Shown here piece after piece: positions 46,583 through 58,452 of a DNA stretch of 64,000 nt. Within the stretch, counting starts at the first letter, position 1. Every line of letters begins with the position of its first letter. Where the stretch lies: positions 744,001 through 808,000 of the forward strand of contig NZ_JANUQM010000003.1 in assembly GCF_030386795.1 (NCBI RefSeq). Reading direction: 5' to 3'. Origin of the DNA: Streptomyces sp. S.PNR 29. Its GTDB lineage: Bacteria > Actinomycetota > Actinomycetes > Streptomycetales > Streptomycetaceae. The position numbers were made by a program, and so were the translations under genes. The notes below the pieces were generated by a model. That model did no database searches. It saw only the letters and a list, made by a program, of their open reading frames with translations, and had not been told where the DNA came from.

Positions 46583-46896
46583 TCGCATCGGTTTGAGCGT
46601 ATTGACCCGCAAATGCGGCCCCCGGCTCGACAATGGTCTGGCGCGTATACCACCCTTGTGACCGAAAGTCACCCAGCCGTACTGTCCTGTGACCCGTCCG
46701 TGTGACGGTCGGCACCCTTCCGGGTAAAGACTGCATCAAATAGTTTGTGATACGGTTCACGAGTACCCGGGATTTATACGGGTGGCCCCAGTTCGACCGG
46801 CCACCCGGGTGAGAGATGCGCCCTCACTCTCGGGATACTGTCGTCCATCGACGACCCGCACCGTCCCACCCAGACTTCGCCGGAGGAGCTGCCGCC
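46583..46896 (+). promoter_or_regulatory. Junction between olm cluster and atp operon; atpI promoter region
   Basis: These 314 bases contain no gene, no insertion sequence, no tRNA and no recognisable attachment site. The AT content rises around 46735-46780. A possible -10 element TATACG is at 46775-46780, just after a Rex-like operator. GGAGGA at 46882-46887 is the atpI ribosome-binding site. I see no strong terminator for the dehydrogenase gene, so some read-through into atpI is conceivable. Confidence 0.55.
46745..46762. promoter_or_regulatory. Candidate Rex operator upstream of atpI
   Basis: TTGTGATACGGTTCACGA matches the Streptomyces Rex operator pattern TTGTGAA-N4-TTCACAA at 12 of 14 defined positions. 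Rex is a repressor released when NADH is high relative to NAD+, and it controls respiratory genes. The site overlaps the likely atpI promoter, about 135 bases before the start codon, so it would link ATP synthase expression to redox state. Confidence 0.6.
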
Positions 46897-47310
46897 ATGC
46901 AGTCCAACGACGTCCGAACGCTCCTGCACTGCTCACTGCCGACCGCTGCCGCGGGCGTGGTGGGAGTCGCAGTCAGTGCCGCCGTGGCCGGCGGCAAGGG
47001 TGCGCTCGGCGCTGCCTTCGGCGCTCTTCTCGTCGTGCTGTTCATGACCAGCGGCCTCGTGGTGCTGCAACGGACGGCACGCACTCTGCCCCACCTCTTC
47101 CAAATGATGGGGCTGCTGGTCTACACCACGCAGATCCTGCTGCTGATGGTCGTCCTGACCGCCCTGCGCAGTACGTCCGCCTTCAACCCGAAGTGCTTCG
47201 CCTTCACCCTGCTCGCCGCCACCCTGGTGTGGATCGCGGCCCAGGTGCGTTCGCATATGAAGGCCAAGGTCCTCTACGTGGAGCCGGATTCCGCCCGGAC
47301 ACCGTCGTGA
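46897..47310 (+). CDS. atpI: ATP synthase accessory protein AtpI
   Basis: A 137-residue membrane protein, first gene of the ATP synthase operon. It has four hydrophobic stretches (about 15-30, 35-55, 67-90, 103-120), the usual AtpI topology. AtpI proteins help assemble the c-ring and are not part of the finished enzyme. ATG 46897 was chosen because GGAGGA lies nine bases upstream; an upstream in-frame extension has no such site. A 222-base gap separates it from atpB and could hold a second promoter. Confidence 0.85.
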   Translation: MQSNDVRTLLHCSLPTAAAGVVGVAVSAAVAGGKGALGAAFGALLVVLFMTSGLVVLQRTARTLPHLFQMMGLLVYTTQILLLMVVLTALRSTSAFNPKCFAFTLLAATLVWIAAQVRSHMKAKVLYVEPDSARTPS

Positions 47311-47532
47311 CCCGTAGGGCTGGTGTAAAGAGGCTTCCGCTCATTTGCTATGGTCTCGCCACAACTGCGGCAGAGCTGGCGTGGGTGGCAGCCGTGCCTG
47401 TGACGCCTCACGGCTCGGAGCCCAGTCGCCGCCCCCATATCCGCAAGTCCAGTCCAGTGCCGTTCCGCGGTCGCACACCGCGCCGACACATCGAGGTTGC
47501 CGTACCCATGCGCCACGCTGAAGGAGCTCGCG

Positions 47533-48665
<1,133 letters not shown>

Positions 48666-48707
48666 TCCGGTCCCGGCCGACGAGAAACTTCGACGGAAGG
48701 AACTGAT

Positions 48708-49259
48708 GTGATCTCGCCCCTGGTACAGCTGGCGGCCGAGGAAGAGCCCCAGAACCCTCTCATCCCGGAGATCCCCGAGCTCGTCATCGGCCTGATCGCC
48801 TTCGCGATCGTCTTCTTCGTCCTGGGCAAGAAGCTCCTTCCGAACATCAACAAGGTTCTGGAGCAGCGGCGCGAGGCCATCGAAGGCGGTATCGAGAAGG
48901 CCGAGGCCGCGCGGACCGAGGCCCAGAGCGTCCTGGAGCAGTACAAGGCCCAGCTCGCCGAGGCCCGGCACGAGGCCGCGCGCCTGCGTCAGGAGGCGCA
49001 GGAGCAGGGTGCCGCCCTCATCGCCGAGATGCGGGCGGAGGGCCAGCGGCAGCGTGAGGAGATCGTCACCGCTGGTCACGCCCAGATCGAGGCCGACCGC
49101 AAGGCCGCCGCGTCCGCGCTGCGTCAGGACGTCGGCAAGCTCGCCACCGAACTGGCCGGCAAGCTCGTCGGGGAGTCCCTTGAGGACCACGCCCGCCAGA
49201 GCCGCGTGATCGACCGTTTCCTTGACGAGCTCGAGGAGAAGGCCGAGGCCGCCCGATGA
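48708..49259 (+). CDS. atpF: ATP synthase Fo subunit b
   Basis: A 183-residue peripheral stalk subunit. One N-terminal membrane helix (about residues 20-41, ELVIGLIAFAIVFFVLGKKL) is followed by a long charged Ala/Glu/Arg-rich coiled coil that reaches up to F1. The start is GTG 48708, with GGAAGG eight bases upstream. Its TGA overlaps the atpH ATG (ATGA at 49256), implying translational coupling of the two stalk subunits. Confidence 0.95.
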   Translation: MISPLVQLAAEEEPQNPLIPEIPELVIGLIAFAIVFFVLGKKLLPNINKVLEQRREAIEGGIEKAEAARTEAQSVLEQYKAQLAEARHEAARLRQEAQEQGAALIAEMRAEGQRQREEIVTAGHAQIEADRKAAASALRQDVGKLATELAGKLVGESLEDHARQSRVIDRFLDELEEKAEAAR

Positions 49260-50071
49260 ACGGAGCGAGCCGCGAGGCCCTGGCAGCCGCACGTGAGCGT
49301 CTCGACGCGCTGACGGACTCCACGTCCGTGGACGCGGCGCAGCTCGCCGACCAGCTGGCCGCGGTCACCGTGCTGCTCGACCGCGAGGTGTCGCTGCGTC
49401 GGGTCCTCACCGACCCGGCGCAGGCCGGTGAGGCCAAGGCCGAACTGGTGCAGCGGCTCCTCGGTGCCCAGGTCAGCGGCCCGACCGCCGACCTGGTGTC
49501 CGGCATGGTGCGCTCCCGCTGGTCGCAGTCCCGCGACCTGGTGGACGCGCTGGAGGAGCTGGCGAACCTCGCCGACCTCACCGCCGCCCAGCAGGCGGGC
49601 ACGCTCGACGACGTCGAGGACGAGCTCTTCCGGTTCGGCCGGATCGTCACCTCGAACACCGAGCTGCGCGCCGCGCTGACCGACCGCAAGGCCACCACCT
49701 CGGCCAAGGGCGAACTGCTGCGCAGCCTGCTCGGCGGCCGGGCCAAGGTGACCACCGAGCGTCTGGTGACGCGCCTTGTCACCGCGCCGCGGGGACGTAG
49801 CCTGGAGGCGGGACTCGAGTCCCTGTCCAAGCTCGCCGCCGAGCGCCGGGACCGCATGGTCGCCGTCGTCACTTCGGCGGTGCCGCTGAGCGACCAGCAG
49901 AAGCAGCGCCTGGGCGCCGCCCTCGCGAAGCTCTTCGGTCGCCAGATGCACCTCAACCTGGACGTGGACCCCGAGGTCCTCGGCGGGATCCGGGTGCAGG
50001 TCGGTGACGAGGTCATCAACGGCTCCGTCGCGGACCGCATCGAGGACGCCGCCCGCCGACTGGCGAGCTAG
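49256..50071 (+). CDS. atpH: ATP synthase F1 subunit delta
   Basis: A 271-residue subunit that joins the peripheral stalk to the top of F1. It is longer than the roughly 180 residues of the E. coli protein, as is normal in actinobacteria. The C-terminal delta signature DPEVLGGIRVQVGDEVINGS is present, followed by DRIEDAARRL. The start overlaps the atpF stop by four bases. The gene ends 120 bases before atpA, in a stretch containing three inverted repeats. Confidence 0.94.
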   Translation: MNGASREALAAARERLDALTDSTSVDAAQLADQLAAVTVLLDREVSLRRVLTDPAQAGEAKAELVQRLLGAQVSGPTADLVSGMVRSRWSQSRDLVDALEELANLADLTAAQQAGTLDDVEDELFRFGRIVTSNTELRAALTDRKATTSAKGELLRSLLGGRAKVTTERLVTRLVTAPRGRSLEAGLESLSKLAAERRDRMVAVVTSAVPLSDQQKQRLGAALAKLFGRQMHLNLDVDPEVLGGIRVQVGDEVINGSVADRIEDAARRLAS

Positions 50072-50083
50072 CAGCAACTCAAC

Positions 50084-50145
50084 AAGTACGTACTTACGAC
50101 GGCCCTGGTTGGGCCGTGCAGAGGATTCCTGGGGGTCGCCCCCAG
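50084..50145. promoter_or_regulatory. Three consecutive inverted repeats between atpH and atpA
   Basis: Within 62 bases lie a 12-bp perfect palindrome (AAGTACGTACTT, 50084-50095), a 5-bp stem with 5-base loop (50101-50115) and a 7-bp stem with 3-base loop (CTGGGGG-TCG-CCCCCAG, 50129-50145). The last resembles a short element common between Streptomyces genes. They could stabilise or terminate part of the message, or mark a processing site that helps set higher F1 than Fo expression. Confidence 0.5.
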
Positions 50146-50191
50146 ACCCCCAAAGAAACTTCGGGCCCAACAAGGAGAGCAGGGAACCCAG

Positions 50192-51784
50192 ATGGCGGAG
50201 CTCACGATCCGGCCGGAGGAGATCCGGGACGCACTGGAGAACTTCGTCCAGGCGTACCAGCCGGACGCGGCCTCGCGCGAGGAGGTCGGTACGGTCACCT
50301 TTGCCGGCGACGGCATCGCGAAGGTCGAGGGTCTTCCCTCGACCATGGCCAACGAGCTGCTGAAGTTCGAGGACGGCACCCTCGGCCTCGCCCTCAACCT
50401 GGAGGAGCGCGAGATCGGTGCCATCGTCCTCGGTGAGTTCAGCGGCATCGAGGAGGGTCAGCCGGTGCAGCGCACCGGCGAGGTCCTGTCGGTCCCCGTC
50501 GGCGAGGGCTACCTCGGCCGCGTGGTCGACCCCCTCGGCAACCCGATCGACGGCCTCGGCGAGATCGAGACCGACGGCCGCCGCGCGCTGGAGCTGCAGG
50601 CCCCCACGGTCATGCAGCGCAAGTCGGTGCACGAGCCGATGGAGAGCGGCTACAAGGCCGTCGACTCGATGACCCCGATCGGCCGCGGTCAGCGTCAGCT
50701 GATCATCGGTGACCGCCAGACCGGCAAGACCGCCCTGGCCGTCGACACGATCATCAACCAGCGCGACAACTGGCGCACCGGCGACCCGAACAAGCAGGTC
50801 CGCTGCATCTACGTCGCCATCGGCCAGAAGGGCTCCACCATCGCCGGCGTGCGCCGCGCGCTGGAGGAGAACGGCGCCCTGGAGTACACGACCATCGTCG
50901 CCGCCCCGGCGTCCGACCCGGCCGGCTTCAAGTTCCTCGCGCCGTACACCGGTTCGGCCATCGGCCAGCACTGGATGTACCAGGGCAAGCACGTCCTGAT
51001 CGTCTTCGACGACCTGTCGAAGCAGGCCGACGCCTACCGCGCCGTGTCCCTGCTGCTGCGCCGCCCGCCGGGCCGTGAGGCCTACCCGGGTGACGTCTTC
51101 TACCTGCACTCCCGGCTGCTGGAGCGCTGCGCCAAGCTCTCCGACGACATGGGCGCCGGCTCGATGACCGGTCTGCCGATCGTCGAGACCAAGGCCAACG
51201 ACGTCTCGGCGTTCATCCCGACCAACGTCATCTCCATCACCGACGGCCAGTGCTTCCTGGAGTCGGACCTGTTCAACGCCGGTCAGCGCCCCGCGCTGAA
51301 CGTCGGTATCTCCGTCTCCCGAGTCGGTGGTTCCGCTCAGCACAAGGCGATGCGCCAGGTCTCCGGCCGTCTGCGTGTGGACCTCGCCCAGTTCCGTGAG
51401 CTGGAGGCCTTCGCCGCCTTCGGTTCCGACCTGGACGCCGCGTCGAAGGCGCAGCTGGAGCGCGGTCAGCGCATGGTCGAGCTGCTGAAGCAGCCGCAGT
51501 ACGAGCCGATGGCCACCGAGGACCAGGTCGTCTCCATCTGGGCCGGCACCAACGGCAAGATGGACGAGGTCCCGGTCGCCGACATCCGCCGCTTCGAGAA
51601 GGAGCTGCTGGAGTACCTGCACCGCAAGGAGCAGGGCCTCATGACCTCCATCAAGGAGGGCGGCAAGATGTCCGACGACACCATCCAGGCGATCGCCGAC
51701 GCCGTCGCGGAGTTCAAGAAGCAGTTCGAGACCTCCGACGGCAAGCTGCTCGGCGAGGACGCTCCGGCCGCTGCCGCCAAGTGA
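50192..51784 (+). CDS. atpA: ATP synthase F1 subunit alpha
   Basis: A 530-residue non-catalytic nucleotide-binding subunit. The P-loop is GDRQTGKT at residues 173-180. The alpha signature region [17 protein letters not shown] and the interface arginine within it (SVSRVGG) are intact. The start ATG 50192 lies behind AAGGAG and AGGGAA. It follows the hairpin-rich gap and precedes atpG by 21 bases. Nothing is unusual compared with the family. Confidence 0.97.
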   Translation: MAELTIRPEEIRDALENFVQAYQPDAASREEVGTVTFAGDGIAKVEGLPSTMANELLKFEDGTLGLALNLEEREIGAIVLGEFSGIEEGQPVQRTGEVLSVPVGEGYLGRVVDPLGNPIDGLGEIETDGRRALELQAPTVMQRKSVHEPMESGYKAVDSMTPIGRGQRQLIIGDRQTGKTALAVDTIINQRDNWRTGDPNKQVRCIYVAIGQKGSTIAGVRRALEENGALEYTTIVAAPASDPAGFKFLAPYTGSAIGQHWMYQGKHVLIVFDDLSKQADAYRAVSLLLRRPPGREAYPGDVFYLHSRLLERCAKLSDDMGAGSMTGLPIVETKANDVSAFIPTNVISITDGQCFLESDLFNAGQRPALNVGISVSRVGGSAQHKAMRQVSGRLRVDLAQFRELEAFAAFGSDLDAASKAQLERGQRMVELLKQPQYEPMATEDQVVSIWAGTNGKMDEVPVADIRRFEKELLEYLHRKEQGLMTSIKEGGKMSDDTIQAIADAVAEFKKQFETSDGKLLGEDAPAAAAK

Positions 51785-51805
51785 CGTAAGGAAGGGACCT
51801 GACTC

Positions 51806-54157
<2,352 letters not shown>

Positions 54158-54159
<2 letters not shown>

Positions 54160-54221
54160 GCCTCGTGCTCATGGTGAGCCTCGTGCTCACATCTGAGGGG
54201 GCGGGCGCGTCCCGCCCCCTC
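54158..54221 (+). repeat. Direct repeat plus hairpin between atpD and atpC
   Basis: The word GAGCCTCGTGCTCA occurs at 54158-54171 and at 54176-54189, 18 bases apart, starting on the atpD stop codon. Directly after is a perfect 11-bp stem with 5-base loop (54195-54205 with 54211-54221). There is no T-run. It may be a partial terminator or processing signal that lowers atpC expression relative to atpD. Confidence 0.7.
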
Positions 54222-54289
54222 ATGCACGCCTACTAGACTTGTAACCAACACCCGGTGACCCCGCCGGGTGGTGACCCGAGGAGCCACCC

Positions 54290-54667
54290 TTGGCTGCTGA
54301 GCTGCACGTCGAGCTGGTCGCCGCCGACCGCCAGGTCTGGTCCGGCGAGGCCACCCTGGTCGTCGCGCGCACCACCTCCGGCGACATCGGCGTCATGCCC
54401 GGTCACCAGCCGCTGCTCGGTGTGCTGGAGTCGGGCCCCGTGACCATCCGTACGAGTGAAGGTGGAACGGTCGTCGCCGCGGTGCACGGCGGTTTCATCT
54501 CGTTCGCGGACAACAAGCTTTCGCTGCTGGCCGAGATCGCCGAGCTGTCGGACGAGATCGACGTCCAGCGCGCGGAGCAGGAACTGGAGCGCGCGAAGGC
54601 GGAGGACGACGCCGAGGCCCAGCGCCGCGCGGATGTCCGTCTGCGGGCGGCGACCGCGGGGCACTGA
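54290..54667 (+). CDS. atpC: ATP synthase F1 subunit epsilon
   Basis: A 125-residue subunit with the N-terminal beta-sandwich (ELHVELVAADRQVWSGEA, PGHQPLLGVLESGPV) and a C-terminal helical hairpin (SDEIDVQRAEQELERAKAEDDAEA region). It couples the rotor to the c-ring and can inhibit hydrolysis. The start appears to be TTG 54290, placed right after GAGGAG; no ATG or GTG fits the family N-terminus. It is the last gene of the operon, 130 bases after atpD, and is followed by a very strong terminator. Confidence 0.94.
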   Translation: MAAELHVELVAADRQVWSGEATLVVARTTSGDIGVMPGHQPLLGVLESGPVTIRTSEGGTVVAAVHGGFISFADNKLSLLAEIAELSDEIDVQRAEQELERAKAEDDAEAQRRADVRLRAATAGH

Positions 54668-54691
54668 CCCTCGCGCTGTGCTATGACGTCA

Positions 54692-54758
54692 CTCAGCCGC
54701 GGCTGGGACCGGAGTGATCCGGACCCGGCCGCGGCTGAGCCGGATGTGGGTGTTTTTT
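54692..54758 (+). terminator. Terminator of the atp operon
   Basis: The arms 54692-54712 and 54719-54739 form a stem of about 22 bp (12 bp, then four pairs including one G-T, one A-A mismatch, five pairs), capped by a GTGA loop, which as RNA is a GNRA tetraloop. TTTTTT follows at 54753-54758. The stem starts 24 bases past the atpC stop. Confidence 0.88.
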
Positions 54759-54795
54759 CCGTTCCGTTACCTAGGAGACGAGGAGGTCGGTGTCG

Positions 54796-55242
54796 ATGGT
54801 CCTCGCTCTGACTGTGTGCGGAATCGTCGTGGCCCTCGTGGTGGTGGGCCTCTTCGTCTTCGGCCTGCGCCGCAGGCTGATCCAGCGTTCCGGCGGCACC
54901 TTCGACTGCAGCCTGCGCTGGGACGCCCCCAAGGAGGGCGACACCAACGGCAAAGGGTGGGCGTACGGCGTGGCCCGGTACAACGGCGACCGCGTCGAGT
55001 GGTTCCGCGTCTTCTCCTACTCCCCGCGCCCGCGCCGCGTCCTGGAGCGCTCCGCGATCGAGGTGGCCGGCCGCCGCGTCCCCGAGGGCGAGGAGGAGCT
55101 GGCGCTGCTGTCCGACCACATCGTCCTCGCCTGTCTGCACCGGGGCACGCGCCTGGAGCTCGCCATGAGCGAGGACGCGCTGACCGGTTTCCTCGCCTGG
55201 CTGGAGGCGGCGCCGCCCGGACAACGAGTGAACGTGGCGTAG
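54796..55242 (+). CDS. DUF2550 family membrane-anchored protein
   Basis: A 148-residue protein with one N-terminal transmembrane helix (about residues 1-22, VLALTVCGIVVALVVVGLFVFGLRR) and a soluble domain containing GTFDCSLRW, GWAYGVARY and a C-terminal EDALTGFLAWLE. It matches the DUF2550 family, found next to the atp operon in streptomycetes; the function is unknown. ATG 54796 is preferred because AGGAGG sits at ideal spacing; GTG 54790 is only three bases from that site. It follows the atp terminator, so it probably has its own promoter. Confidence 0.82.
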   Translation: MVLALTVCGIVVALVVVGLFVFGLRRRLIQRSGGTFDCSLRWDAPKEGDTNGKGWAYGVARYNGDRVEWFRVFSYSPRPRRVLERSAIEVAGRRVPEGEEELALLSDHIVLACLHRGTRLELAMSEDALTGFLAWLEAAPPGQRVNVA

Positions 55243-55260
55243 CCACAGGCACTCGTCGGT

Positions 55261-55911
55261 TCAGATCCCCAGCTCCTGCGCCAGAACGGCCGCTTGCACC
55301 CGGCTGCGCAACCCGAGCTTCCCCAGCAGCCGGCTGACGTGCGTCTTCACGGTCGCCTCGGCCATGTCGAGCCGTTCGGCGATGCCGGCGTTGGGCAGGC
55401 CCTCGCCGAGGCAGGACAGGACCTCTCGCTCACGCCGGGTCAGCTGGTCGAGGACGGACGGGTCGGCCGTGGGTTCCCGTACGGGCTTCGCGCCGAACTC
55501 GGCGATCAGGCGCCGGGTGACGGCCGGGGCGACGATCCCCTCACCGCGCGCCACCGTCCGTACGGCCTCCAGGAGTCCCTTCGCCTCGGTGTTCTTCAGC
55601 AGGAACCCGGCGGCACCGGCCCGCAGCGCCCCGAAGACGTACTCGTCCAGGTCGAAGGTGGTCAGCACCAGCACGTCGGCGAGGCCCTCCGCGACCACCT
55701 GCCGGGTCGCGGAGACCCCGTCCAGCCGCGGCATCTGAATGTCCATCAGCACCAGGTCGGGCCGCAGCTCCCGGGCCAGTGTCACGGCTTCCTCGCCATC
55801 CGCCGCCTCGCCGACCACCTCGATGTCGGGCGCGCTGCGCAGGATGAGCACCAGACCGGCGCGGACGGCGGACTGGTCCTCGGCGACGAGGACCCGGACG
55901 GGTCGGCTCAT
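55261..55911 (-). CDS. Two-component response regulator, NarL/FixJ family
   Basis: A 216-residue regulator. The receiver domain (about 5-120) has the acidic pair in VAEDQ, the phospho-acceptor Asp in LVLMDIQMP and the Lys in FLLKN. The C-terminal LuxR-type helix-turn-helix (about 150-210) reads LTRREREVLSCLGEGLPNAG and AEATVKTHVSRLLGKL. It overlaps its partner kinase gene by four bases (ATGA), so the two are made together. Targets cannot be read from the sequence. It converges with the DUF2550 gene, 18 bases away. Confidence 0.93.
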   Translation of the reverse strand: MSRPVRVLVAEDQSAVRAGLVLILRSAPDIEVVGEAADGEEAVTLARELRPDLVLMDIQMPRLDGVSATRQVVAEGLADVLVLTTFDLDEYVFGALRAGAAGFLLKNTEAKGLLEAVRTVARGEGIVAPAVTRRLIAEFGAKPVREPTADPSVLDQLTRREREVLSCLGEGLPNAGIAERLDMAEATVKTHVSRLLGKLGLRSRVQAAVLAQELGI

Positions 55912-57092
55912 GCGAAGTCTCCTTCAACGACGGGGAGGGTGGCGCGGACGGCCCAGATCTTGCCGTCGGGCGAGTCTTCCGGACCGGCTTCCAAGGTGCC
56001 GCCGAGCAGTGCGGTCCGCTCCCGCATGCCGACGAGGCCGGCACCGGAGCCGGGGGCGCTCGGTCCGTCCCGGTCGCCGTACCGGCTGGTCACCGCGACG
56101 GTCAGCGCACCGTCCCGCTCGGCGAGGGACACGATGACCCGTCCGGGGGACGCGTGCTTGAGGGCGTTGGTGAGGGACTCCTGGACGATGCGGTAGGCGG
56201 CGAGTTCGACGGGGGCGGGCACGGTGCCGTGGGCGGCGTCGAGGGTGACGTCCAGACCGTTGACCCGGGCGCCGTCCACGAGCGCGGCCAGTCCGTCGAG
56301 CGTGGGCGCCGCGACCGGCTCGATGTCGCCGCTGGAGTCCCGCAGGAGGCCGATCAGCCGCCGCATCTCGGCGAGTCCCTCGACGCTGTTCTCCCGGATG
56401 ACGGCGAGGGCCTCCTGCGAGGTCCTCGGGTCGTCCAGCGACAGCGCGGCCGTGGAGTGGATCGCGATGGCCGACAGGTGGTTGGCGACCATGTCGTGCA
56501 ACTCCCGCGCCATCCGCGCGCGTTCCGCGGTCACGGCCTGGGCGCGGTCCATCTCGGCGAGCAGGGCGGTCTGCTCGGCACGCAGCCGGGCGGCCTCGGC
56601 GGCGTCGCGGTGGTTGCGGACGATGAGTCCGGTGGACGCGGGCGCCAGCGCCACGATGCCCACGGCCACGCCGATCAGCAGCGTCTCGGGCACCCGCCAC
56701 ACCGCGAACGGCACCACCGTCGCCGCCACCGACAACAGCCCGGAGATCCAGGGGATGCGCCGGGCCGAACCGGGCGTGCCGTACAGGACGGCCGCGTAGA
56801 TGACGTCCGTGAACATCAGGAGGGTGACCAGATTGCCCTGGGTGACGGTGTCCAGGGTCAGCGCGGCCAGGGCGGTGAGCAGCGCCGTGCGCGGGGCGGT
56901 CCGGCGCAGCAGCTCGCAGCCGGCCGTCACGGCGAGCGGTAACAGGATCGGCCAGCGGCCCGGGAAGAGCACGATCGGTTCGGTGGCCGGCCGGGCGGCC
57001 AGCCCGATCCCCCACAGCAGGAGCCCGCCGAGCAGCCCGCCCGCCGCGATGTACACGTCGAGGCGGTGCGGGCGGGGGAGTCGTACGGCCAT
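55908..57092 (-). CDS. Two-component sensor histidine kinase (HisKA_3 type)
   Basis: A 394-residue membrane kinase. Five or six hydrophobic segments fill the N-terminal half, with little extracytoplasmic loop, so it may sense a membrane signal. The dimerisation and phospho-acceptor motif is ARELHDMVANHLS. The ATP-binding domain has the N box in VQESLTNALKHA and the G box in GAGLVGMRERT. I chose ATG 57092, which gives MAVRLPRPHRLD just before the first helix; the frame stays open to an ATG at 57155 without a ribosome-binding site. It pairs with the overlapping response regulator. Confidence 0.9.
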   Translation of the reverse strand: MAVRLPRPHRLDVYIAAGGLLGGLLLWGIGLAARPATEPIVLFPGRWPILLPLAVTAGCELLRRTAPRTALLTALAALTLDTVTQGNLVTLLMFTDVIYAAVLYGTPGSARRIPWISGLLSVAATVVPFAVWRVPETLLIGVAVGIVALAPASTGLIVRNHRDAAEAARLRAEQTALLAEMDRAQAVTAERARMARELHDMVANHLSAIAIHSTAALSLDDPRTSQEALAVIRENSVEGLAEMRRLIGLLRDSSGDIEPVAAPTLDGLAALVDGARVNGLDVTLDAAHGTVPAPVELAAYRIVQESLTNALKHASPGRVIVSLAERDGALTVAVTSRYGDRDGPSAPGSGAGLVGMRERTALLGGTLEAGPEDSPDGKIWAVRATLPVVEGDFA

Positions 57093-57244
57093 GACTCCAT
57101 CCAACACGGCCCGCGCGCCCACCGCCTGATCCGCGGGAACGGTCCTGGACTGCATCTTTCGATGTACCGCGAGTTCGTCACCGCCGACGACGCTTCACGC
57201 CCGCGCGCCCGGGAGCCTGAAAGGGTGACGGAAGGGAGCGAGTC

Positions 57245-57832
57245 ATGATCGTCGCGTTGATCATCGCCTGCGAGGTCGGCTTCTGGGTGCTGCTCGCCCT
57301 GGGCCTGGCCGTGCGCTACCTGCTGAAGTGGCGCCGTACGAGCGTCGTGCTGCTGCTGTGCGAGCCGGTTCTGGAACTGGTCCTGTTCGTGGCGACGGTG
57401 ATCGACCTGAAGAACGGCGCCGAGCCGAGCTGGGAGCACGGCCTGGCGGCGCTGTACATCGGCTACACGGTGGCGTTCGGCCACTACACGATCCGCTGGA
57501 TCGACGGCCACGCCGCCCACCGCCTGGGCGGTGCCCCGCCCCCGCCCAAGCCGCCGCGCTACGGCCTCGCCCGTGCCCGTCACGAGACGAAGCTGTGGCT
57601 CCGGGGGGTCCTGGGCGGCGCGGTGGCGCTGGCGCTCCTGCAGTCCGCCGTCTGGTACGTCGGCGACTCGGGCGACATCAGCTCCCTGCGTGCCTTCCAG
57701 TGGGCGGCCCTGCGCGCGGTCGGCATCTACGGCCTGATCACCCTCGCGTACTGGATCTGGCCGAAGAAGGCCCCCGCCGGCGCCGGGGAGGAGTCGCGGC
57801 TCACGCCCGGCAAGGAGCATGTCCGGTCATGA
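57245..57832 (+). CDS. Conserved membrane protein of unknown function
   Basis: A 195-residue protein with about five predicted transmembrane helices (near residues 2-25, 33-51, 66-83, 118-138, 153-173), a cytoplasmic-looking Pro/Arg linker between the third and fourth (GGAPPPPKPPRYGLARARHE) and a charged C-terminus. GGAAGGGAG precedes ATG 57245. It is transcribed divergently from the histidine kinase and converges on the adenosyltransferase gene. I do not recognise a functional family. Confidence 0.75.
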   Translation: MIVALIIACEVGFWVLLALGLAVRYLLKWRRTSVVLLLCEPVLELVLFVATVIDLKNGAEPSWEHGLAALYIGYTVAFGHYTIRWIDGHAAHRLGGAPPPPKPPRYGLARARHETKLWLRGVLGGAVALALLQSAVWYVGDSGDISSLRAFQWAALRAVGIYGLITLAYWIWPKKAPAGAGEESRLTPGKEHVRS

Positions 57833-57866
57833 GCCGGGCGACTCGCCACCAGGGCAGGCCCTGGCC

Positions 57867-58439
57867 TCAGCGCTCACCGCCGGGGACCCACAGCACGTCC
57901 CCGGTTTCCTTGTTGGCCACCCTGGCCAGGATGAACAGCAGGTCGGACAGCCGGTTGAGGTAGGTCGCCGTCAGGGGGTTCATGGTCTCGCCATGGGCCT
58001 CCAGCGCGGCCCATGTCGAGCGCTCGGCGCGGCGTACGACCGTGCAGGCCTGGTGCAGCAGGGCCGCGCCCGGCGTGCCTCCCGGCAGGATGAAGGAGCG
58101 GAGCTTCTCCAGCTGTTCGTTGAAGCGGTCGCAGTCCGCCTCCAGCCGGTCGATGTAGAACTGCTCGACCCTGAGCGGCGGGAACTCCGGGTTCTCCACC
58201 ACCGGCGTCGACAGGTCCGCACCCACGTCGAACAGGTCGTTCTGGACGCGGGTGAGGACCTCGACGATCTTCTCGTCCAGTCCGCCCAGCGCGATCGCCG
58301 TGCCGATCACCGCGTTGGCCTCGTTGGCGTCGGCGTAGGCGGCGATGCGCAGGTCGGTCTTGGGGACCCGGCTCATGTCCCCCAGGTTGGTGGTGCCCTG
58401 GTCGCCGGTCCTTGTGTAGATGCGCGTCAGATTGACCAT
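57867..58439 (-). CDS. Cob(I)alamin adenosyltransferase, PduO type
   Basis: A 190-residue enzyme that transfers the 5'-deoxyadenosyl group of ATP to cob(I)alamin to make coenzyme B12. The PduO N-terminal ATP site TRTGDQGTTNLGD is at residues 9-21. The conserved helical core includes VQNDLFDVGADLSTP and the C-terminal CTVVRRAERSTW and YLNRLSDLLFILAR. Length is typical. It may serve methylmalonyl-CoA mutase, which also influences extender supply for polyketides; that link is inference. Confidence 0.93.
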   Translation of the reverse strand: MVNLTRIYTRTGDQGTTNLGDMSRVPKTDLRIAAYADANEANAVIGTAIALGGLDEKIVEVLTRVQNDLFDVGADLSTPVVENPEFPPLRVEQFYIDRLEADCDRFNEQLEKLRSFILPGGTPGAALLHQACTVVRRAERSTWAALEAHGETMNPLTATYLNRLSDLLFILARVANKETGDVLWVPGGER

Positions 58440-58452
58440 GCACCCAGCGTAG

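Noticed and set aside
46583..46896. Attachment site, tRNA or insertion sequence at the cluster/atp junction
   Set aside because: No tRNA-like structure, no transposase fragment and no terminal inverted repeats were found.
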